Positions 16,566 through 26,175 of a stretch of 64,000 nucleotides of DNA are shown here, piece by piece. Position 1 is the stretch's first letter; every line of letters begins with the position of its first letter. This DNA comes from Streptomyces sp. NBC_01268. GTDB lineage: Bacteria; Actinomycetota; Actinomycetes; Streptomycetales; Streptomycetaceae. The notes under the pieces were generated by a model, which was not told the origin of the DNA, did not search any database, and worked only from the letters and a program-made list of their open reading frames with translations. The stretch covers positions 3,844,001-3,908,000 of the forward strand of contig NZ_CP108454.1 of NCBI RefSeq assembly GCF_036240795.1. The letters are read 5' to 3'. The position numbers and the translations under genes were made by a program.

Positions 16566-17675
16566 TCAGGACGCGTCCAGGACCCCGGTCCGGTAGATCG
16601 TGCCGGCGCACGCGTTGGGGATGGTCGCCTCGGCCACCGGGCCGCCGCCCTCCGCCGTGTGGGTCACGGCGACGCTGCCGTCGGACGGGGTGCCGTCCGT
16701 CAGGAGCTGGCTGCTCGCCGTGTTGCCGGTCGTGCCCGTGCCGGCCGAGCCGCCGGTGGCACCGCCGTTGGACGCCGGGCCGCCGCTGCCGCCCGTGGTC
16801 GGGGTCGGGGTGGGCGTCGGCTCCGGGCCCGTGGTGGGGCAGGTCTCGCTGGGCACCCAGGCGAACCGCACCTCGTAGGCGTTGGCCGGGGTCAGGACCA
16901 GGGTCGGCGACTCCTGCGTGGGGTCGGGCAGCCCGTTCGCCGCGTCGCCGAAGGTGTGCTCGACGACCGCGATCTTCCCCGCGTCGGCCGCGCCGCGCGC
17001 CTGGAAGGCGACCTGGCCCGGCCCGCCGACCATGCAGTCCTTGCCGGACACGTTGGCGATGCGGAAGCTGCCGTACACCTTGCCGTCGGCCTCGGGCGCG
17101 CCCGCCTGCACGGCGCTCACGCTGAGCTGGCCGGCCTCGCAGGTCGGCGAGGGGACCGGCGGGCTCGTCGGGGTGCCGGCCTCGCCGCCGGTGCCGCCGC
17201 CGCCCGAGCCGGGCACCGGGACGCTGGGCTTGCCCGCTCCCCCGGTCCCGCCCTGTTCCGGCGCCGCGGTCCCGACGGGCGGCGTGTGGCTCTTCTGCCC
17301 GCCCTCGACACCGGTCTCGGTGCCGGTGCCGCCCTGGGCCTGCTCGCCGTGGCCCGCGTTGACCGCCTTGTCGGCGCTGATCCCGCCGGAGGAGGCCACG
17401 TGCACCAACGCCGGGACGGCCGTGCCGACGAGGACGACGGCGGCGGCGATGCCGACGACGGCCTGCCGCTTGCGGGCCCGGCGCGCGGGCACGGCACGCC
17501 GCAGGTGCTCCAGCGTGCCCTCGGAGGGTTCGAGTCCGGTCACCGCGCCCTGGAGCAGCCGCCGCAGCGCCTGCTCGTCGGCCACGCCGGATTCCGGCCC
17601 TTCGTTCAGCATTCCGCGTCCGCTCAGGTCGTTCCGGTCATCGTGCTCGTCGCCGTCCCGCGGCCCGCCGCTCAT
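16566..17675 (-). CDS. Membrane protein partner of the sigma factor (anti-sigma-like)
   Basis: A 369-residue protein with a cytoplasmic N-terminus of about 70 residues (ending in the basic RRAVPARRARKRQAV), one transmembrane helix (VVGIAAAVVLVGTAVPALVH) and a long external part. The outside starts with a glycine/threonine/proline linker, then a folded domain with cysteines (CEAGQLSVSAV, KDCMVGGPG, ETCP, NACAGT) interrupted by a second low-complexity stretch. It overlaps the sigma gene by four bases (ATGA) downstream of it. Together with the topology this suggests it holds or senses for the sigma factor. No zinc-binding anti-sigma motif is visible, so the role is inferred. Confidence 0.75.
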   Translation of the reverse strand: MSGGPRDGDEHDDRNDLSGRGMLNEGPESGVADEQALRRLLQGAVTGLEPSEGTLEHLRRAVPARRARKRQAVVGIAAAVVLVGTAVPALVHVASSGGISADKAVNAGHGEQAQGGTGTETGVEGGQKSHTPPVGTAAPEQGGTGGAGKPSVPVPGSGGGGTGGEAGTPTSPPVPSPTCEAGQLSVSAVQAGAPEADGKVYGSFRIANVSGKDCMVGGPGQVAFQARGAADAGKIAVVEHTFGDAANGLPDPTQESPTLVLTPANAYEVRFAWVPSETCPTTGPEPTPTPTPTTGGSGGPASNGGATGGSAGTGTTGNTASSQLLTDGTPSDGSVAVTHTAEGGGPVAEATIPNACAGTIYRTGVLDAS

Positions 17676-18343
17676 GAGCTCGCCTCCATCGCGACGCGCA
17701 GCGCCGCGATCCCGCGTGAGCCGTACGCCTTCACCGAGCCCAGGGAGATCCCGAGCGTCTCGGCGACCTGCGCCTCCGTCATGTCCGCGAAGTAGCGCAG
17801 CACCAGGACCTCGCGCTGCCGCCGCTGGAGCCCGCGCATCGCCTTGATCAGCGCGTCCCGCTCCAGCTGGTCGTAGGCGCCCTCCTCGGCGCTCGCCATG
17901 TCGGGCATCGGCTTCGAGAGCAGCTTGAGCCCGAGGATGCGGCGGCGCAGCGCGGAGCGCGAGAGGTTGACGACGGTCTGGCGCAGGTAGGCCAGGGTCT
18001 TCTCGGGGTCGCGCACCCGGCTGCGCGCCGAGTGGACCCGGATGAAGGCCTCCTGAACGACGTCCTCGCAGGAGGCGGTGTCGTCGAGGAGCAGCGCGGC
18101 GAGGCCGAGCAGCGAGCGGTAGTGCGCGCGGTAGGTCTCGGTGAGGTGGTCGACGGTGGTGCCGGCGGCCATCGCGTCGTCAGCGCCCTCGCGGGGCGAC
18201 GGGACGCCGTTCACGGTCGGTCGGGTCCTGATGGGCATGGGGGCGATCACCGGCATGCCGCCGGCCGGGCGCGGCCGCCTGAGCGGGCGCACCGCGGTGC
18301 CGCGCAGCGGGATGACCGCAGCAATGTCGAGTACCTCTGCCAC
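17672..18343 (-). CDS. ECF-type RNA polymerase sigma factor (SigE family)
   Basis: A 223-residue sigma-70 protein with region 2 (LTETYRAHYRSLLGLAALLL, CEDVVQEAFIRVH, TLAYLRQTVVNLSRSALRRR) and region 4 (GLQRRQREVLVLRYFADMTE, VAETLGISLGSVKAYGSRG). This belongs to the actinobacterial SigE-like (SigE-like/CnfU-named) set of ECF sigma factors. The GTG at 18343 gives about 60 extra residues before region 2, rich in arginine and proline; a later start near the AMAAGTTVDHLTETY stretch is possible. It is followed, with a four-base overlap, by its membrane partner at 16566-17675. The adjacent position to asd-ask is a familiar Streptomyces arrangement. Confidence 0.9.
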   Translation of the reverse strand: MAEVLDIAAVIPLRGTAVRPLRRPRPAGGMPVIAPMPIRTRPTVNGVPSPREGADDAMAAGTTVDHLTETYRAHYRSLLGLAALLLDDTASCEDVVQEAFIRVHSARSRVRDPEKTLAYLRQTVVNLSRSALRRRILGLKLLSKPMPDMASAEEGAYDQLERDALIKAMRGLQRRQREVLVLRYFADMTEAQVAETLGISLGSVKAYGSRGIAALRVAMEASS

Positions 18344-18705
18344 GCCTGTTGGACACGCTTCCCCCCGTCAGGGTTGTACGCGTACGGCACCGTTTTTGAC
18401 GGTGCGTCGTTTGTCCTCATGCGTACCCGTTCTCCCCCGATGCCCCGCTTTCGCGGTGTGCTTCGCGCTGTCCGGACGGCCACATAGTGATGGGTGCACG
18501 CGAAGACGCCTCCTGCCCGACCGCCGGTTGCGGAGGGGAGGGAACAGCATCGTCGTCCAGGACATCTGACCTGTTCAAGAGGCATCCGAAGCCGAATTGC
18601 TCACAAGGGCTTCACAGATCCTACAAAGTTGAGCGGTGACGCGATGCCGATTTCCGAACGCTCGCGGAAGCCGCGGGGACCGGGCACCGCCCCGACGGAA
18701 GGGCC
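18344..18705. other. Upstream region of the sigma operon, with a small hairpin
   Basis: No gene is supported in these 362 bases. At 18387-18405 there is a seven-base inverted repeat GCACCGT / ACGGTGC around TTTTG, some 45 bases before the sigma start, where a regulator or a promoter-proximal hairpin could act. The AT-richer part at 18575-18640 may contain the end of the asd transcript. Confidence 0.5.
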
Positions 18706-19800
18706 CTACGCCCCGATGATCGATTCGGCGATCTGCAGGGCGTTCAGCGCGGCCCCCTTGCGCAGGTTGTCCGCGCACACGAAGAGCTCCAGGGCCCGCT
18801 CGTCGTCCATCGACCGCCGCACCCGCCCCACCCAGGCGGGATCGGTGCCCACGACGTCGGCCGGCGTGGGGTAGTCGCCCAGGGAGGGGTCGTCGTACAG
18901 CACCACGCCGGGCGAGGTGGCCAGGATCTCGTGCGCGCGGGCGACGGTGACGGGCCGTTCGAAGCGGGCGTGCACCGAGACGGCGTGCCCGGTCACGACG
19001 GGGACCCGGACGCAGGTGGCCGCGACGCGCAGCCCCGGCAGGCCCAGGATCTTGCGGGTCTCCTCGCGGACGGCCAGTTCCTCCGAGGACCAGCCGTCGG
19101 CGGCGAGCTCCCCGGACCAGGGCAGCACGTTGAGGGCGACGGGCCCGGGGAAGGGACCGGTGTGGTCGCCGACGGCCCGCCGTACGTCTCCGGGATGGGT
19201 GCCGAGCTCGCTGCCGGTGACCAGGGCCAGCTGGTGGCGGAGCGCGGCGGTGCCCGCGCGTCCGGCGCCGCTCGCGGCCTGCTGGGCGGTGACGACCAGT
19301 TCGGCGAGCCCGAACTCGGCGTGCAGGGCGCCCACCGAGACGATCAGCGCCAGGGTGGAGCAGCCGGGGCTCGCGACGATGCCCCGGGGCCGTACGCGTG
19401 CGGCGGGGGCGTTGAGCTCCGGGACCACCAGCGGCACGTCGGGGTCGGCCCGGAAGGCCGTGGAGGTGTCCACGACCACCGCGCCCTTGGCGGCGGCGAT
19501 CGGCGCCCACTGGGCGGCGACGGTCTCGGGCACGAGGAAGAGGGCGAGGTCGACGCCCTCGAGGGCGTCCTCGCTCAGCGCCAGGACCTCGCACTCCTCC
19601 CCCCGTACGGCCAGCTTCCGGCCGGCGGTACGGGAAGAGGCGAGGAGACGTATCTCGCCCCAGACGTCCGCGTGGTGCGTGAGCATCTGGAGGAGCACCG
19701 CCCCGACGGCCCCGGTCGCTCCCACGACCGCGAGCGTCGGCCGGGCGGTGCCCTGTGCCTCCGTGGTGTCCCGCGCCTCCGCGTCGTCCGGCGGGGTCAC
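18706..19800 (-). CDS. asd: Aspartate-semialdehyde dehydrogenase
   Basis: A 364-residue enzyme that reduces aspartyl phosphate to aspartate semialdehyde with NADPH, the second step towards lysine, threonine, methionine and the cell-wall diaminopimelate. The NADP site is LAVVGATGAVGAVLLQML, the catalytic cysteine is Cys147 in SPGCSTLAL, and VVTGHAVSVHARFE contains the substrate-binding basic residues. The GTG start at 19800 comes one base after the ask stop codon (TGA-C-GTG), so translation is coupled to ask. The first 20 residues (acidic, threonine-rich) are not part of the fold. Confidence 0.95.
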   Translation of the reverse strand: MTPPDDAEARDTTEAQGTARPTLAVVGATGAVGAVLLQMLTHHADVWGEIRLLASSRTAGRKLAVRGEECEVLALSEDALEGVDLALFLVPETVAAQWAPIAAAKGAVVVDTSTAFRADPDVPLVVPELNAPAARVRPRGIVASPGCSTLALIVSVGALHAEFGLAELVVTAQQAASGAGRAGTAALRHQLALVTGSELGTHPGDVRRAVGDHTGPFPGPVALNVLPWSGELAADGWSSEELAVREETRKILGLPGLRVAATCVRVPVVTGHAVSVHARFERPVTVARAHEILATSPGVVLYDDPSLGDYPTPADVVGTDPAWVGRVRRSMDDERALELFVCADNLRKGAALNALQIAESIIGA

Positions 19801-19801
19801 G

Positions 19802-20323
19802 TCACCGGCCGGTGCCGCCGTAGACGACGGCCTCGTCCGAGTCGCTGTCCAGACCGAAGGCGGTGTGGACGGCGCGCACGGCCTCGTTGACGTCGTCGGC
19901 GCGGGTGACGACCGAGATGCGGATCTCCGAGGTGGAGATCAGCTCGATGTTCACGCCCGCGTCGGAGAGCGCCTTGAAGAAGTCCGCGGTGACGCCGGGG
20001 TTGGTCTTCATACCGGCGCCGACCAGGGAGATCTTGCCGATCTGGTCGTCGTAGCGCAGCGAGTCGAAGCCGATCACGGGCTTCGTCTTCTCCAGGGCGT
20101 CGATGGCCTTGCGGCCCTCGGCCTTGGGGAGCGTGAAGGAGATGTCCGTGAGGCCGGTCGAGGCCGCGGACACGTTCTGCACGATCATGTCGATGTTGAT
20201 CTCGGCGTCCGCGACCGCGCGGAAGATCGCGGCGGCCTCGCCCGGCTTGTCCGGGACGCCGACGACGGTGATCTTCGCCTCGGAGGTGTCGTGGGCGACA
20301 CCGGAGATGATGGCCTGCTCCAC
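19802..20323 (-). CDS. ask: Aspartate kinase beta subunit (internal in-frame start)
   Basis: Inside ask, the sequence AAGGAG (complement of 20332-20337) lies eight bases before an in-frame GTG at 20323. Translation from there gives a 173-residue protein starting [17 protein letters not shown], that is, exactly the two ACT domains. Corynebacterium, mycobacteria and Bacillus make the regulatory beta subunit of their alpha2-beta2 aspartokinase from such a nested start. The ribosome site is seen directly; production of the subunit here is inferred from those relatives. Confidence 0.7.
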   Translation of the reverse strand: MEQAIISGVAHDTSEAKITVVGVPDKPGEAAAIFRAVADAEINIDMIVQNVSAASTGLTDISFTLPKAEGRKAIDALEKTKPVIGFDSLRYDDQIGKISLVGAGMKTNPGVTADFFKALSDAGVNIELISTSEIRISVVTRADDVNEAVRAVHTAFGLDSDSDEAVVYGGTGR

Positions 20324-21082
20324 CTGCTCGGCTCCTTGCTCGACGGGTCGTGCGTTGCTGACCCAGGTGCCCTGCAGTCCGGAGAAGGACGAGCGGACGT
20401 GGATCGGGATGTTGTAACGGCGCGCGTACTCCACGCAGCGGTGCAGCAGCACCTTGGAGCCGGAGGCGGCGAGCTCCAGCATGTCCTCGAAGGAGATCCA
20501 GTCGATCTTCTTCGCCTTCTTCACCACGCGCGGGTCGGCGGTGAAGACGCCGTCGACGTCCGTGTAGATCTCGCAGACCTCGGCGTCGAGCGCGGCGGCC
20601 AGGGCGACGGCGGTCGTGTCGGAGCCGCCGCGGCCGAGGGTGGTGATGTCCTTCTTGTCGGCGGACACACCCTGGAAGCCGGCGACGATGGCGATGTTGC
20701 CCTCGTCCAGCGCGGTGCGGATACGGCCCGGCGTGACATCGATGATGCGCGCTTTGTTGTGGACCGAGTCGGTGATGACACCGGCCTGACTGCCCGTGAA
20801 CGACTGGGCCTCGTGGCCCAGGTTCTTGATCGCCATGGCCAGCAGGGCCATGGAGATCCGCTCTCCGGCGGTCAGCAGCATGTCGAACTCACGGCCGGCC
20901 GGCATCGGGGATACCTGCTCGGCGAGATCGATCAACTCGTCCGTCGTGTCGCCCATCGCGGAGACCACGACGACCACCTGGTGGCCGTTCTTCTTGGCTT
21001 CCACGATTCGCTTGGCGACGCGCTTGATGCCTTCGGCATCGGCAACGGAGGAGCCTCCGTACTTCTGCACGACAAGGCCCAC
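19802..21082 (-). CDS. ask: Aspartate kinase, alpha subunit
   Basis: A 426-residue aspartokinase phosphorylating aspartate, the entry to the aspartate family of amino acids. The kinase domain begins [19 protein letters not shown] and contains [31 protein letters not shown] and [12 protein letters not shown]. Two ACT domains follow ([20 protein letters not shown] and [19 protein letters not shown]), which bind lysine and threonine in this class. The ATG is preceded by GAGGAG. Length and motifs match the actinobacterial type whose ACT half is also made separately (see 19802-20323). It forms an operon with asd. Confidence 0.97.
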   Translation of the reverse strand: MGLVVQKYGGSSVADAEGIKRVAKRIVEAKKNGHQVVVVVSAMGDTTDELIDLAEQVSPMPAGREFDMLLTAGERISMALLAMAIKNLGHEAQSFTGSQAGVITDSVHNKARIIDVTPGRIRTALDEGNIAIVAGFQGVSADKKDITTLGRGGSDTTAVALAAALDAEVCEIYTDVDGVFTADPRVVKKAKKIDWISFEDMLELAASGSKVLLHRCVEYARRYNIPIHVRSSFSGLQGTWVSNARPVEQGAEQVEQAIISGVAHDTSEAKITVVGVPDKPGEAAAIFRAVADAEINIDMIVQNVSAASTGLTDISFTLPKAEGRKAIDALEKTKPVIGFDSLRYDDQIGKISLVGAGMKTNPGVTADFFKALSDAGVNIELISTSEIRISVVTRADDVNEAVRAVHTAFGLDSDSDEAVVYGGTGR

Positions 21083-21388
21083 GTGCGCTCCTCGCTCAGT
21101 CCTCGCCGCAGCACACGCTGCGGTCGGCTCAGTCTAACGAGGGACCGGAAAACGCCGACCTGATATCGGATGTTGAGATGGCCTGCTCAGAGAATGATCA
21201 GGAAGGGACGGAGGAAAACCCGGCGGACGGGCCGGGGAGCGGGCACGCGGCGAGCGGGGGCCGCCCCCGAGCCGCGCTTCCGGGGCAGCGCATAGCGCTT
21301 GGCAACACTCCTTTCACAAACGTTCCGACATCCGAGACGGCAGCGGTGTGACCTGGACACATGCCCGTACGGCTGCCACTCTCCCGCC
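21083..21388. other. Divergent intergenic region between ask and the ABC transporter
   Basis: These 306 bases must contain the promoters of the ask-asd operon (leftward) and of the amino acid transporter (rightward). I see no repeat, operator or attenuator that stands out, and no small gene with convincing coding character. Confidence 0.5.
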
Positions 21389-22282
21389 ATGCGCTCTCGC
21401 TCCGCCGCCATAGCCGCGGCCTCCGTCCTCGCCGCCCTCGCAGCGTCCGGCTGCGCGCCCCAGCAGACGGCCGGCAGCACCTCGGGCACCTCCGGCACGG
21501 CCTCCTCGGCCGCCAGGCCCGGCGGCTCCTGCACGGCGGACGCGCTCGCCACCAAGGCCAAGGGGAAGCTGACCGTCGGCACCGACACGCCCGCGTACGC
21601 CCCCTGGTTCCAGGACGACGACCCGGCCAACGGCAAGGGCTACGAGTCCGCCGTCGCGTACGCCGTCGCGCAGAAGCTCGGCTTCGCCAAGGGCGACGTC
21701 GTCTGGCAGAAGGTCGCCTTCAACAACGCCTTCGCCCCCGGTGCCAAGACCTTCGACTTCGACGTCAACCAGGTGTCGATCAACGAGGACCGGCGCAAGG
21801 CCGTGGACCTCTCCTCCGGCTACTACGACGTGCGCCAGACGCTCATCGCGCTGAAGGACTCCAAGGCCGCCAAGGCGACCAGCCTCGCCGACCTCAAGGG
21901 CGCCAAGCTGGGCGCCCAGGTCGGCACCACCAGCCTCGACGTCATCAACGACCTGATCAAGCCGGACCAGCAGCCGTCCGTCTTCCAGAAGAACGACCTC
22001 GCCAAGGCCGCCCTCAAGAACGGCCAGGTCGACGCGATCGTCGTCGACCTCCCCACCGCCTTCTACATCACCGGCGCCGAGGTCACCGAGGCCGAGGTCG
22101 TCGGACAGTTCGAGACCCCCGCCGGCGCCGCCAAGGAGCAGTTCGGCCTCGTCCTCGACAAGGACAGCGCGCTCACCTCCTGCGTCTCGCAGGCCGTCGA
22201 CGCGCTGCGCGAGGACGGCACCCTCGCCGCCATCGAGAAGCAGTGGCTCTCCGACGCCGCGGGCGCCCCGGTGCTCAAGTGA
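21389..22282 (+). CDS. ABC transporter substrate-binding lipoprotein (polar amino acids)
   Basis: A 297-residue family 3 solute-binding protein. The lipoprotein signal ends LAALAASGC with the lipid-anchored Cys22. The mature part has the typical LTVGTDTPAYAPWFQDDD start, GYESAVAYAVAQKLGF, the DFDVNQVSINEDRR segment and LADLKGAKLGAQVGTTSLD, in which the arginine and aspartate that hold the amino acid usually sit. It is the first gene of an operon with the permease (four-base overlap) and the ATPase. The substrate is probably an acidic or polar amino acid or cystine. Confidence 0.92.
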   Translation: MRSRSAAIAAASVLAALAASGCAPQQTAGSTSGTSGTASSAARPGGSCTADALATKAKGKLTVGTDTPAYAPWFQDDDPANGKGYESAVAYAVAQKLGFAKGDVVWQKVAFNNAFAPGAKTFDFDVNQVSINEDRRKAVDLSSGYYDVRQTLIALKDSKAAKATSLADLKGAKLGAQVGTTSLDVINDLIKPDQQPSVFQKNDLAKAALKNGQVDAIVVDLPTAFYITGAEVTEAEVVGQFETPAGAAKEQFGLVLDKDSALTSCVSQAVDALREDGTLAAIEKQWLSDAAGAPVLK

Positions 22283-23166
22283 CCACCACGGAGAAGACCG
22301 GGGAGGACACCCCCGGCCACATGTACCGGCCGTCGCAGCGGCGGATCGAGCGCGAGCGCTACAAGCGCTCCCGCACCCGCCGCGCGACGGCGGTCGCCAC
22401 CCTGAGCACCGTCCTCACCCTGGCGGTGCTCTTCCTCGTCGTCACCGGCTCCCCGGGCTGGCCGCGCACGAAGGAGACCTTCTTCGACGCGGAGTACGCG
22501 CGCCAGGCGCTGCCCCTGGTCCTCGACGGCCTCTGGCTCAACCTGCGCCTCCTCCTCGTCTGCGGCGCCGTCACCCTGGTCCTCGGCCTGCTGCTCGCCG
22601 TCACCCGCACCCTGCGCGGCCCGGCGTTCTTCCCGCTGCGCGCGCTGGCCACCGCGTACGTCGACTTCTTCCGCGGCCTGCCGCTCATCATCTGCCTGCT
22701 CGCCGTGATCTTCGGCGTGCCCGCACTGCGCCTCCAGGGCGTCCCCACCGACCCCGTCGTGCTCGGCGGCACCGCCCTCGTGCTCACCTACTCGGCGTAC
22801 ATGGCCGAGGTCTTCCGAGCCGGCATCGAGAGCGTCCACCCCAGCCAGCGGGCCGCCGCCCGCTCACTCGGCCTCTCCACCGCGCAGACCATGCGCTTCG
22901 TCGTCCTGCCGCAGGCCGTCCGCAGGGTCGTGCCGCCGCTCCTCAACGACCTGGTGTCGCTCCAGAAGGACACCGGCCTGGTCTCCATCGCGGGCGCGGT
23001 CGACGCCGTGTACGCGGCGCAGATCCTCTCCAGCAAGACCTTCAACTACACCCCGTACGTCGTCGCGGGCCTCGTGTTCGTCGTGCTCACCATCCCCATG
23101 ACCCGCTTCACCGACTGGGTCACGGCGCGCATGAACCGGCGCCAGTCGCAGGGAGGCACCGTATGA
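22279..23166 (+). CDS. ABC transporter permease (polar amino acids)
   Basis: A 295-residue permease of the HisM/GlnP family. After a basic cytoplasmic start there are five or so transmembrane helices. The EAA loop that docks to the ATPase is visible as RAGIESVHPSQRAAARSLGL followed by STAQTMRFVVLPQAVRRVVP. A single permease gene suggests a homodimer. The GTG overlaps the preceding stop (GTGA), and the stop overlaps the next start (ATGA). Confidence 0.92.
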   Translation: MTTTEKTGEDTPGHMYRPSQRRIERERYKRSRTRRATAVATLSTVLTLAVLFLVVTGSPGWPRTKETFFDAEYARQALPLVLDGLWLNLRLLLVCGAVTLVLGLLLAVTRTLRGPAFFPLRALATAYVDFFRGLPLIICLLAVIFGVPALRLQGVPTDPVVLGGTALVLTYSAYMAEVFRAGIESVHPSQRAAARSLGLSTAQTMRFVVLPQAVRRVVPPLLNDLVSLQKDTGLVSIAGAVDAVYAAQILSSKTFNYTPYVVAGLVFVVLTIPMTRFTDWVTARMNRRQSQGGTV

Positions 23167-23924
23167 CGGACAGCCCCGAAAGCCCCGTCCTCCGCCTGGA
23201 GGCCGTCCGCAAGACGTATGGCGGGCATCCCGTCCTGCGCGAGGTGGACCTGGAGGTCCCGCAGCACACGGTCACCGTGCTCATCGGCGCCTCCGGCTCC
23301 GGCAAGTCGACCCTGCTGCGCTGCGCCAACCTCCTGGAGGAGATCGACGACGGCGCGATCTTCCTGGACGGCGAGGAGATCACCGACCCGCGCGTCGACG
23401 CCGACACCGTGCGGCGCCGCATCGGCGTGGTCTTCCAGGCGTACAACCTGTTCCCGCACATGAGCGTGCTCGACAACATCACGCTCGCCCCGCGCCGCGT
23501 CCACAAGGCCGACCGCCGCGAGGCCGAGGAACGGGCCCGCGAGCTGCTCGTCCGGCTCGGCCTCGGCGACAAGGCCGGCGAGTACCCGGACCGGCTCAGC
23601 GGCGGGCAGCAGCAGCGCGTCGCCATCGCCCGCGCCCTCGCGAGCCGCCCGCGCCTGCTGCTCCTCGACGAGGTGACGGCGGCGCTCGACCCGGAGCTGG
23701 TCGGCGAGGTCCTGAACGTGGTGCGGGACCTCAAGGAGGAGGGCATGACGATGGTCATCGCCACCCACGAGATGGGCTTCGCCCGGGAGGTCGCCGACCA
23801 GGTCTGCTTCCTGGCCGACGGCGTCGTCCTGGAGCGCGGCACCCCCGCGGAGGTCTTCGGCGCGCCCGCGCACGAGCGGACGCAGCGCTTCCTGAGGCGG
23901 ATCGTGGAGGCGGGGCGGCTCTAG
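23163..23924 (+). CDS. ABC transporter ATP-binding protein (polar amino acids)
   Basis: A 253-residue ATPase of the GlnQ/HisP type: Walker A GASGSGKST, Q-loop in VVFQAYNLFPHMSVLDN, signature LSGGQQQRVAIARAL, Walker B LLLLDEVTAALDPE and switch histidine in VIATHEMGFARE. It completes the binding protein-permease-ATPase operon. Its stop codon lies within the hairpin that ends the operon. Confidence 0.95.
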   Translation: MTDSPESPVLRLEAVRKTYGGHPVLREVDLEVPQHTVTVLIGASGSGKSTLLRCANLLEEIDDGAIFLDGEEITDPRVDADTVRRRIGVVFQAYNLFPHMSVLDNITLAPRRVHKADRREAEERARELLVRLGLGDKAGEYPDRLSGGQQQRVAIARALASRPRLLLLDEVTAALDPELVGEVLNVVRDLKEEGMTMVIATHEMGFAREVADQVCFLADGVVLERGTPAEVFGAPAHERTQRFLRRIVEAGRL

Positions 23925-23935
23925 GGAGCCGCCCC
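23912..23935 (+). terminator. Terminator overlapping the stop codon
   Basis: Ten-base perfect stem GGGGCGGCTC / GAGCCGCCCC with loop TAGG. The stop codon TAG is formed by the stem-loop border. It ends the amino acid ABC operon. Confidence 0.8.
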
Positions 23936-23975
23936 GGGGGGCCGGTCAGGGGGTCGGCGGGATGAGCCCGGGTCA

Positions 23976-24120
23976 TGGATAGCGCGGCTTTCCGAGGGCA
24001 GCCGGGCTGCCGGGCATGGATAGCGCCGCTCCCCGAGAGCAGCCGACGCTGGATAGCGCCGCTCCCCAAAAGCAGCCGGTCAGCCGACCGTGGACAGCGC
24101 CGCTCCCCAGAAAGCAGCCG
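23976..24120. repeat. Four imperfect 29-bp direct repeats
   Basis: Copies at 23976-24004, 24017-24045, 24050-24078 and 24091-24120 follow the pattern TGGATAGCGCCGCTCCCC followed by GAAAGCAGCCG with a few changes. They start 41, 33 and 41 bases apart, separated by 12, 4 and 12 bases. The units lie between two convergent genes. Spacing is too short and uneven for a CRISPR array. Confidence 0.85.
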
Positions 24121-24129
24121 CGCGCCCCG

Positions 24130-24792
24130 TCAGCCCTTCGGGCGTCCCAGCCCCAGCGGTCCCGCGATCTCCTCGGCCATCACACGGCCCGCCTCCTCGG
24201 CGAGGTCGTCCTCGGTCAGGTCCTCGTCCGTGTCGAGGCCGTCCAGCTCGGCGAGCGGCTGGTCCAGGCGGACGTGGGCGACCAGGGACTGCAGGGCGCG
24301 CAGGGTGGCGGAGGCGGTGGGGCCCCAGTTGGAGAAGTACGAGAACTGCCACCACCACAGCGCCTCGCTGACCCGGCCCGACCGGTAGTGGGCCAGGCCG
24401 TGCCGCAGGTCCGTGACGATGTCGGCGAGGTTGTCGGAGATCCGGGCCGGGACCGGGGCCTTGCGCGGCTCGTACGGGTCGAAGACCTCCGAGAACACGT
24501 CCACCGGCTCCAGGAGCACGGCGAACCGCATGCGCAGCTCGTCCACGTCCAGGTCCGGGCCCGCGTCCGGCTCGTAGCGCTCGTCCGGGACGATGTCCTC
24601 GTGCGCGCCGAGCCGCCCGCCGGCCAGCAGCAGCTGGGAGATCTCCAGGAGCAGGAAGGGCACCGCGCTGTCCGGCTCGTCGCCCTTGGCGACCTCGGTC
24701 GTCGCGACGATGAAGCTCTCGATCGAGTCCGCGATCTGGACGGCGAAGTCGTCCGGATCCTGCGTGATGGAGTGCAGTGTGGCGTCAGACAT
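24130..24792 (-). CDS. DUF5063 domain protein
   Basis: A 220-residue soluble, acidic protein of the DUF5063 family, whose function is unknown. Recognisable parts are DPDDFAVQIADSIESFIV near the N-terminus, the middle YSGRVSEALWWW-like stretch (here YRSGRVSEALWWWQFSYFSN) with WGPTASATLRALQSLVAH, and an acidic tail. ATG at 24792 has GGGAGG in front. It lies 46 bases after recR on the same strand, a usual neighbour of recR in Streptomyces, so it is probably read in the ybaB-recR operon. Confidence 0.85.
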   Translation of the reverse strand: MSDATLHSITQDPDDFAVQIADSIESFIVATTEVAKGDEPDSAVPFLLLEISQLLLAGGRLGAHEDIVPDERYEPDAGPDLDVDELRMRFAVLLEPVDVFSEVFDPYEPRKAPVPARISDNLADIVTDLRHGLAHYRSGRVSEALWWWQFSYFSNWGPTASATLRALQSLVAHVRLDQPLAELDGLDTDEDLTEDDLAEEAGRVMAEEIAGPLGLGRPKG

Positions 24793-24838
24793 CGAGGACC
24801 TCCCTGAGAGTGCGCCGTCGTGCGCACGGACCCGGTCG

Positions 24839-25438
<600 letters not shown>

Positions 25439-25543
25439 CGGAACGCCCTTCTCGGGAGTGCTTGATTCTTACGGTAGTGGCTGGAAACCGGCCTTAGAAG
25501 GTGTACGGGGAAGCCGACCGCGCCGCGGACCCGGCCGTACGGG

Positions 25544-25879
25544 TCAGAAACCCAGCCCCGGCATGCCGCCCAGGCCCTGCGCCAGCGGGCCCAGCTTGGC
25601 CTGCTGGAGCTGCTGCGCGTTGTCGTTGGCGGCCTGCACGGCGGCCACGATCAGGTCGGCCAGCGTCTCGGTGTCCTCCGGGTCGACCGCCTTCGGGTCG
25701 ATGACCAGGCCGCGCAGCTCGCCGGAGCCGGTCACGGTCGCCTTCACCAGGCCACCGCCCGCCTGCCCCTCGACCTCGGTGCGCCCGAGCTCCTCCTGGG
25801 CACGGGCGAGGTCCTGCTGCATCTTCTGCGCCTGCTGGAGGAGCTGCTGCATGTTGGGCTGGCCACCACCGGGGATCAC
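25544..25879 (-). CDS. ebfC: YbaB/EbfC nucleoid-associated protein
   Basis: A 111-residue DNA-binding protein of the YbaB/EbfC family, a small homodimer that coats DNA, encoded beside recR in most bacteria. The glutamine-rich helix [20 protein letters not shown] and the strand [20 protein letters not shown] are characteristic. The second of two in-frame GTG codons (25879) is chosen because AGGAG lies nine bases in front of it; the first (25885) would be only three bases from the ribosome site. Confidence 0.92.
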   Translation of the reverse strand: MIPGGGQPNMQQLLQQAQKMQQDLARAQEELGRTEVEGQAGGGLVKATVTGSGELRGLVIDPKAVDPEDTETLADLIVAAVQAANDNAQQLQQAKLGPLAQGLGGMPGLGF

Positions 25880-26029
25880 GGTCACTCACTCCTGCGGGTC
25901 TGCGTCTGCGGATACGAACAAGGATTCGGCGGATGCGGATACGGCGGATGCGCATGCCGGTGAACCGAGCCTACGTGGTCGCCGACCGGCCTGCCGACAC
26001 AACACTTTCGAGTGAGAAACTGCGGGCTC

Positions 26030-26060
26030 CTCTACCTGATCAAGACCCTCTTGCGGGCGG
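26030..26060 (+). repeat. Copy of a motif also found at 1068-1100
   Basis: CTCTACCTGATCAAGACCC followed by a GCGGGCGG stretch closely resembles CTCTACCTCATCAAGGCCC and GGGCGG at 1068-1100. Here it lies upstream of the SLATT gene; there it precedes the terminator after the YdcF gene. Confidence 0.5.
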
Positions 26061-26175
26061 AAATCCCGGGATTCCGGGCCCACAGCCCACCATTCGGCGG
26101 TAGGAAGGGCAGGCACCACGTGCACCGCACGTCACAGAAGGACACGAGCGCTGAGCTGAACAGAGGAGTTCCCCG

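Noticed and set aside
23976..24120. CRISPR array
   Set aside because: The 29-bp units are separated by only 4-12 bases, spacing is uneven, and no cas gene is nearby.
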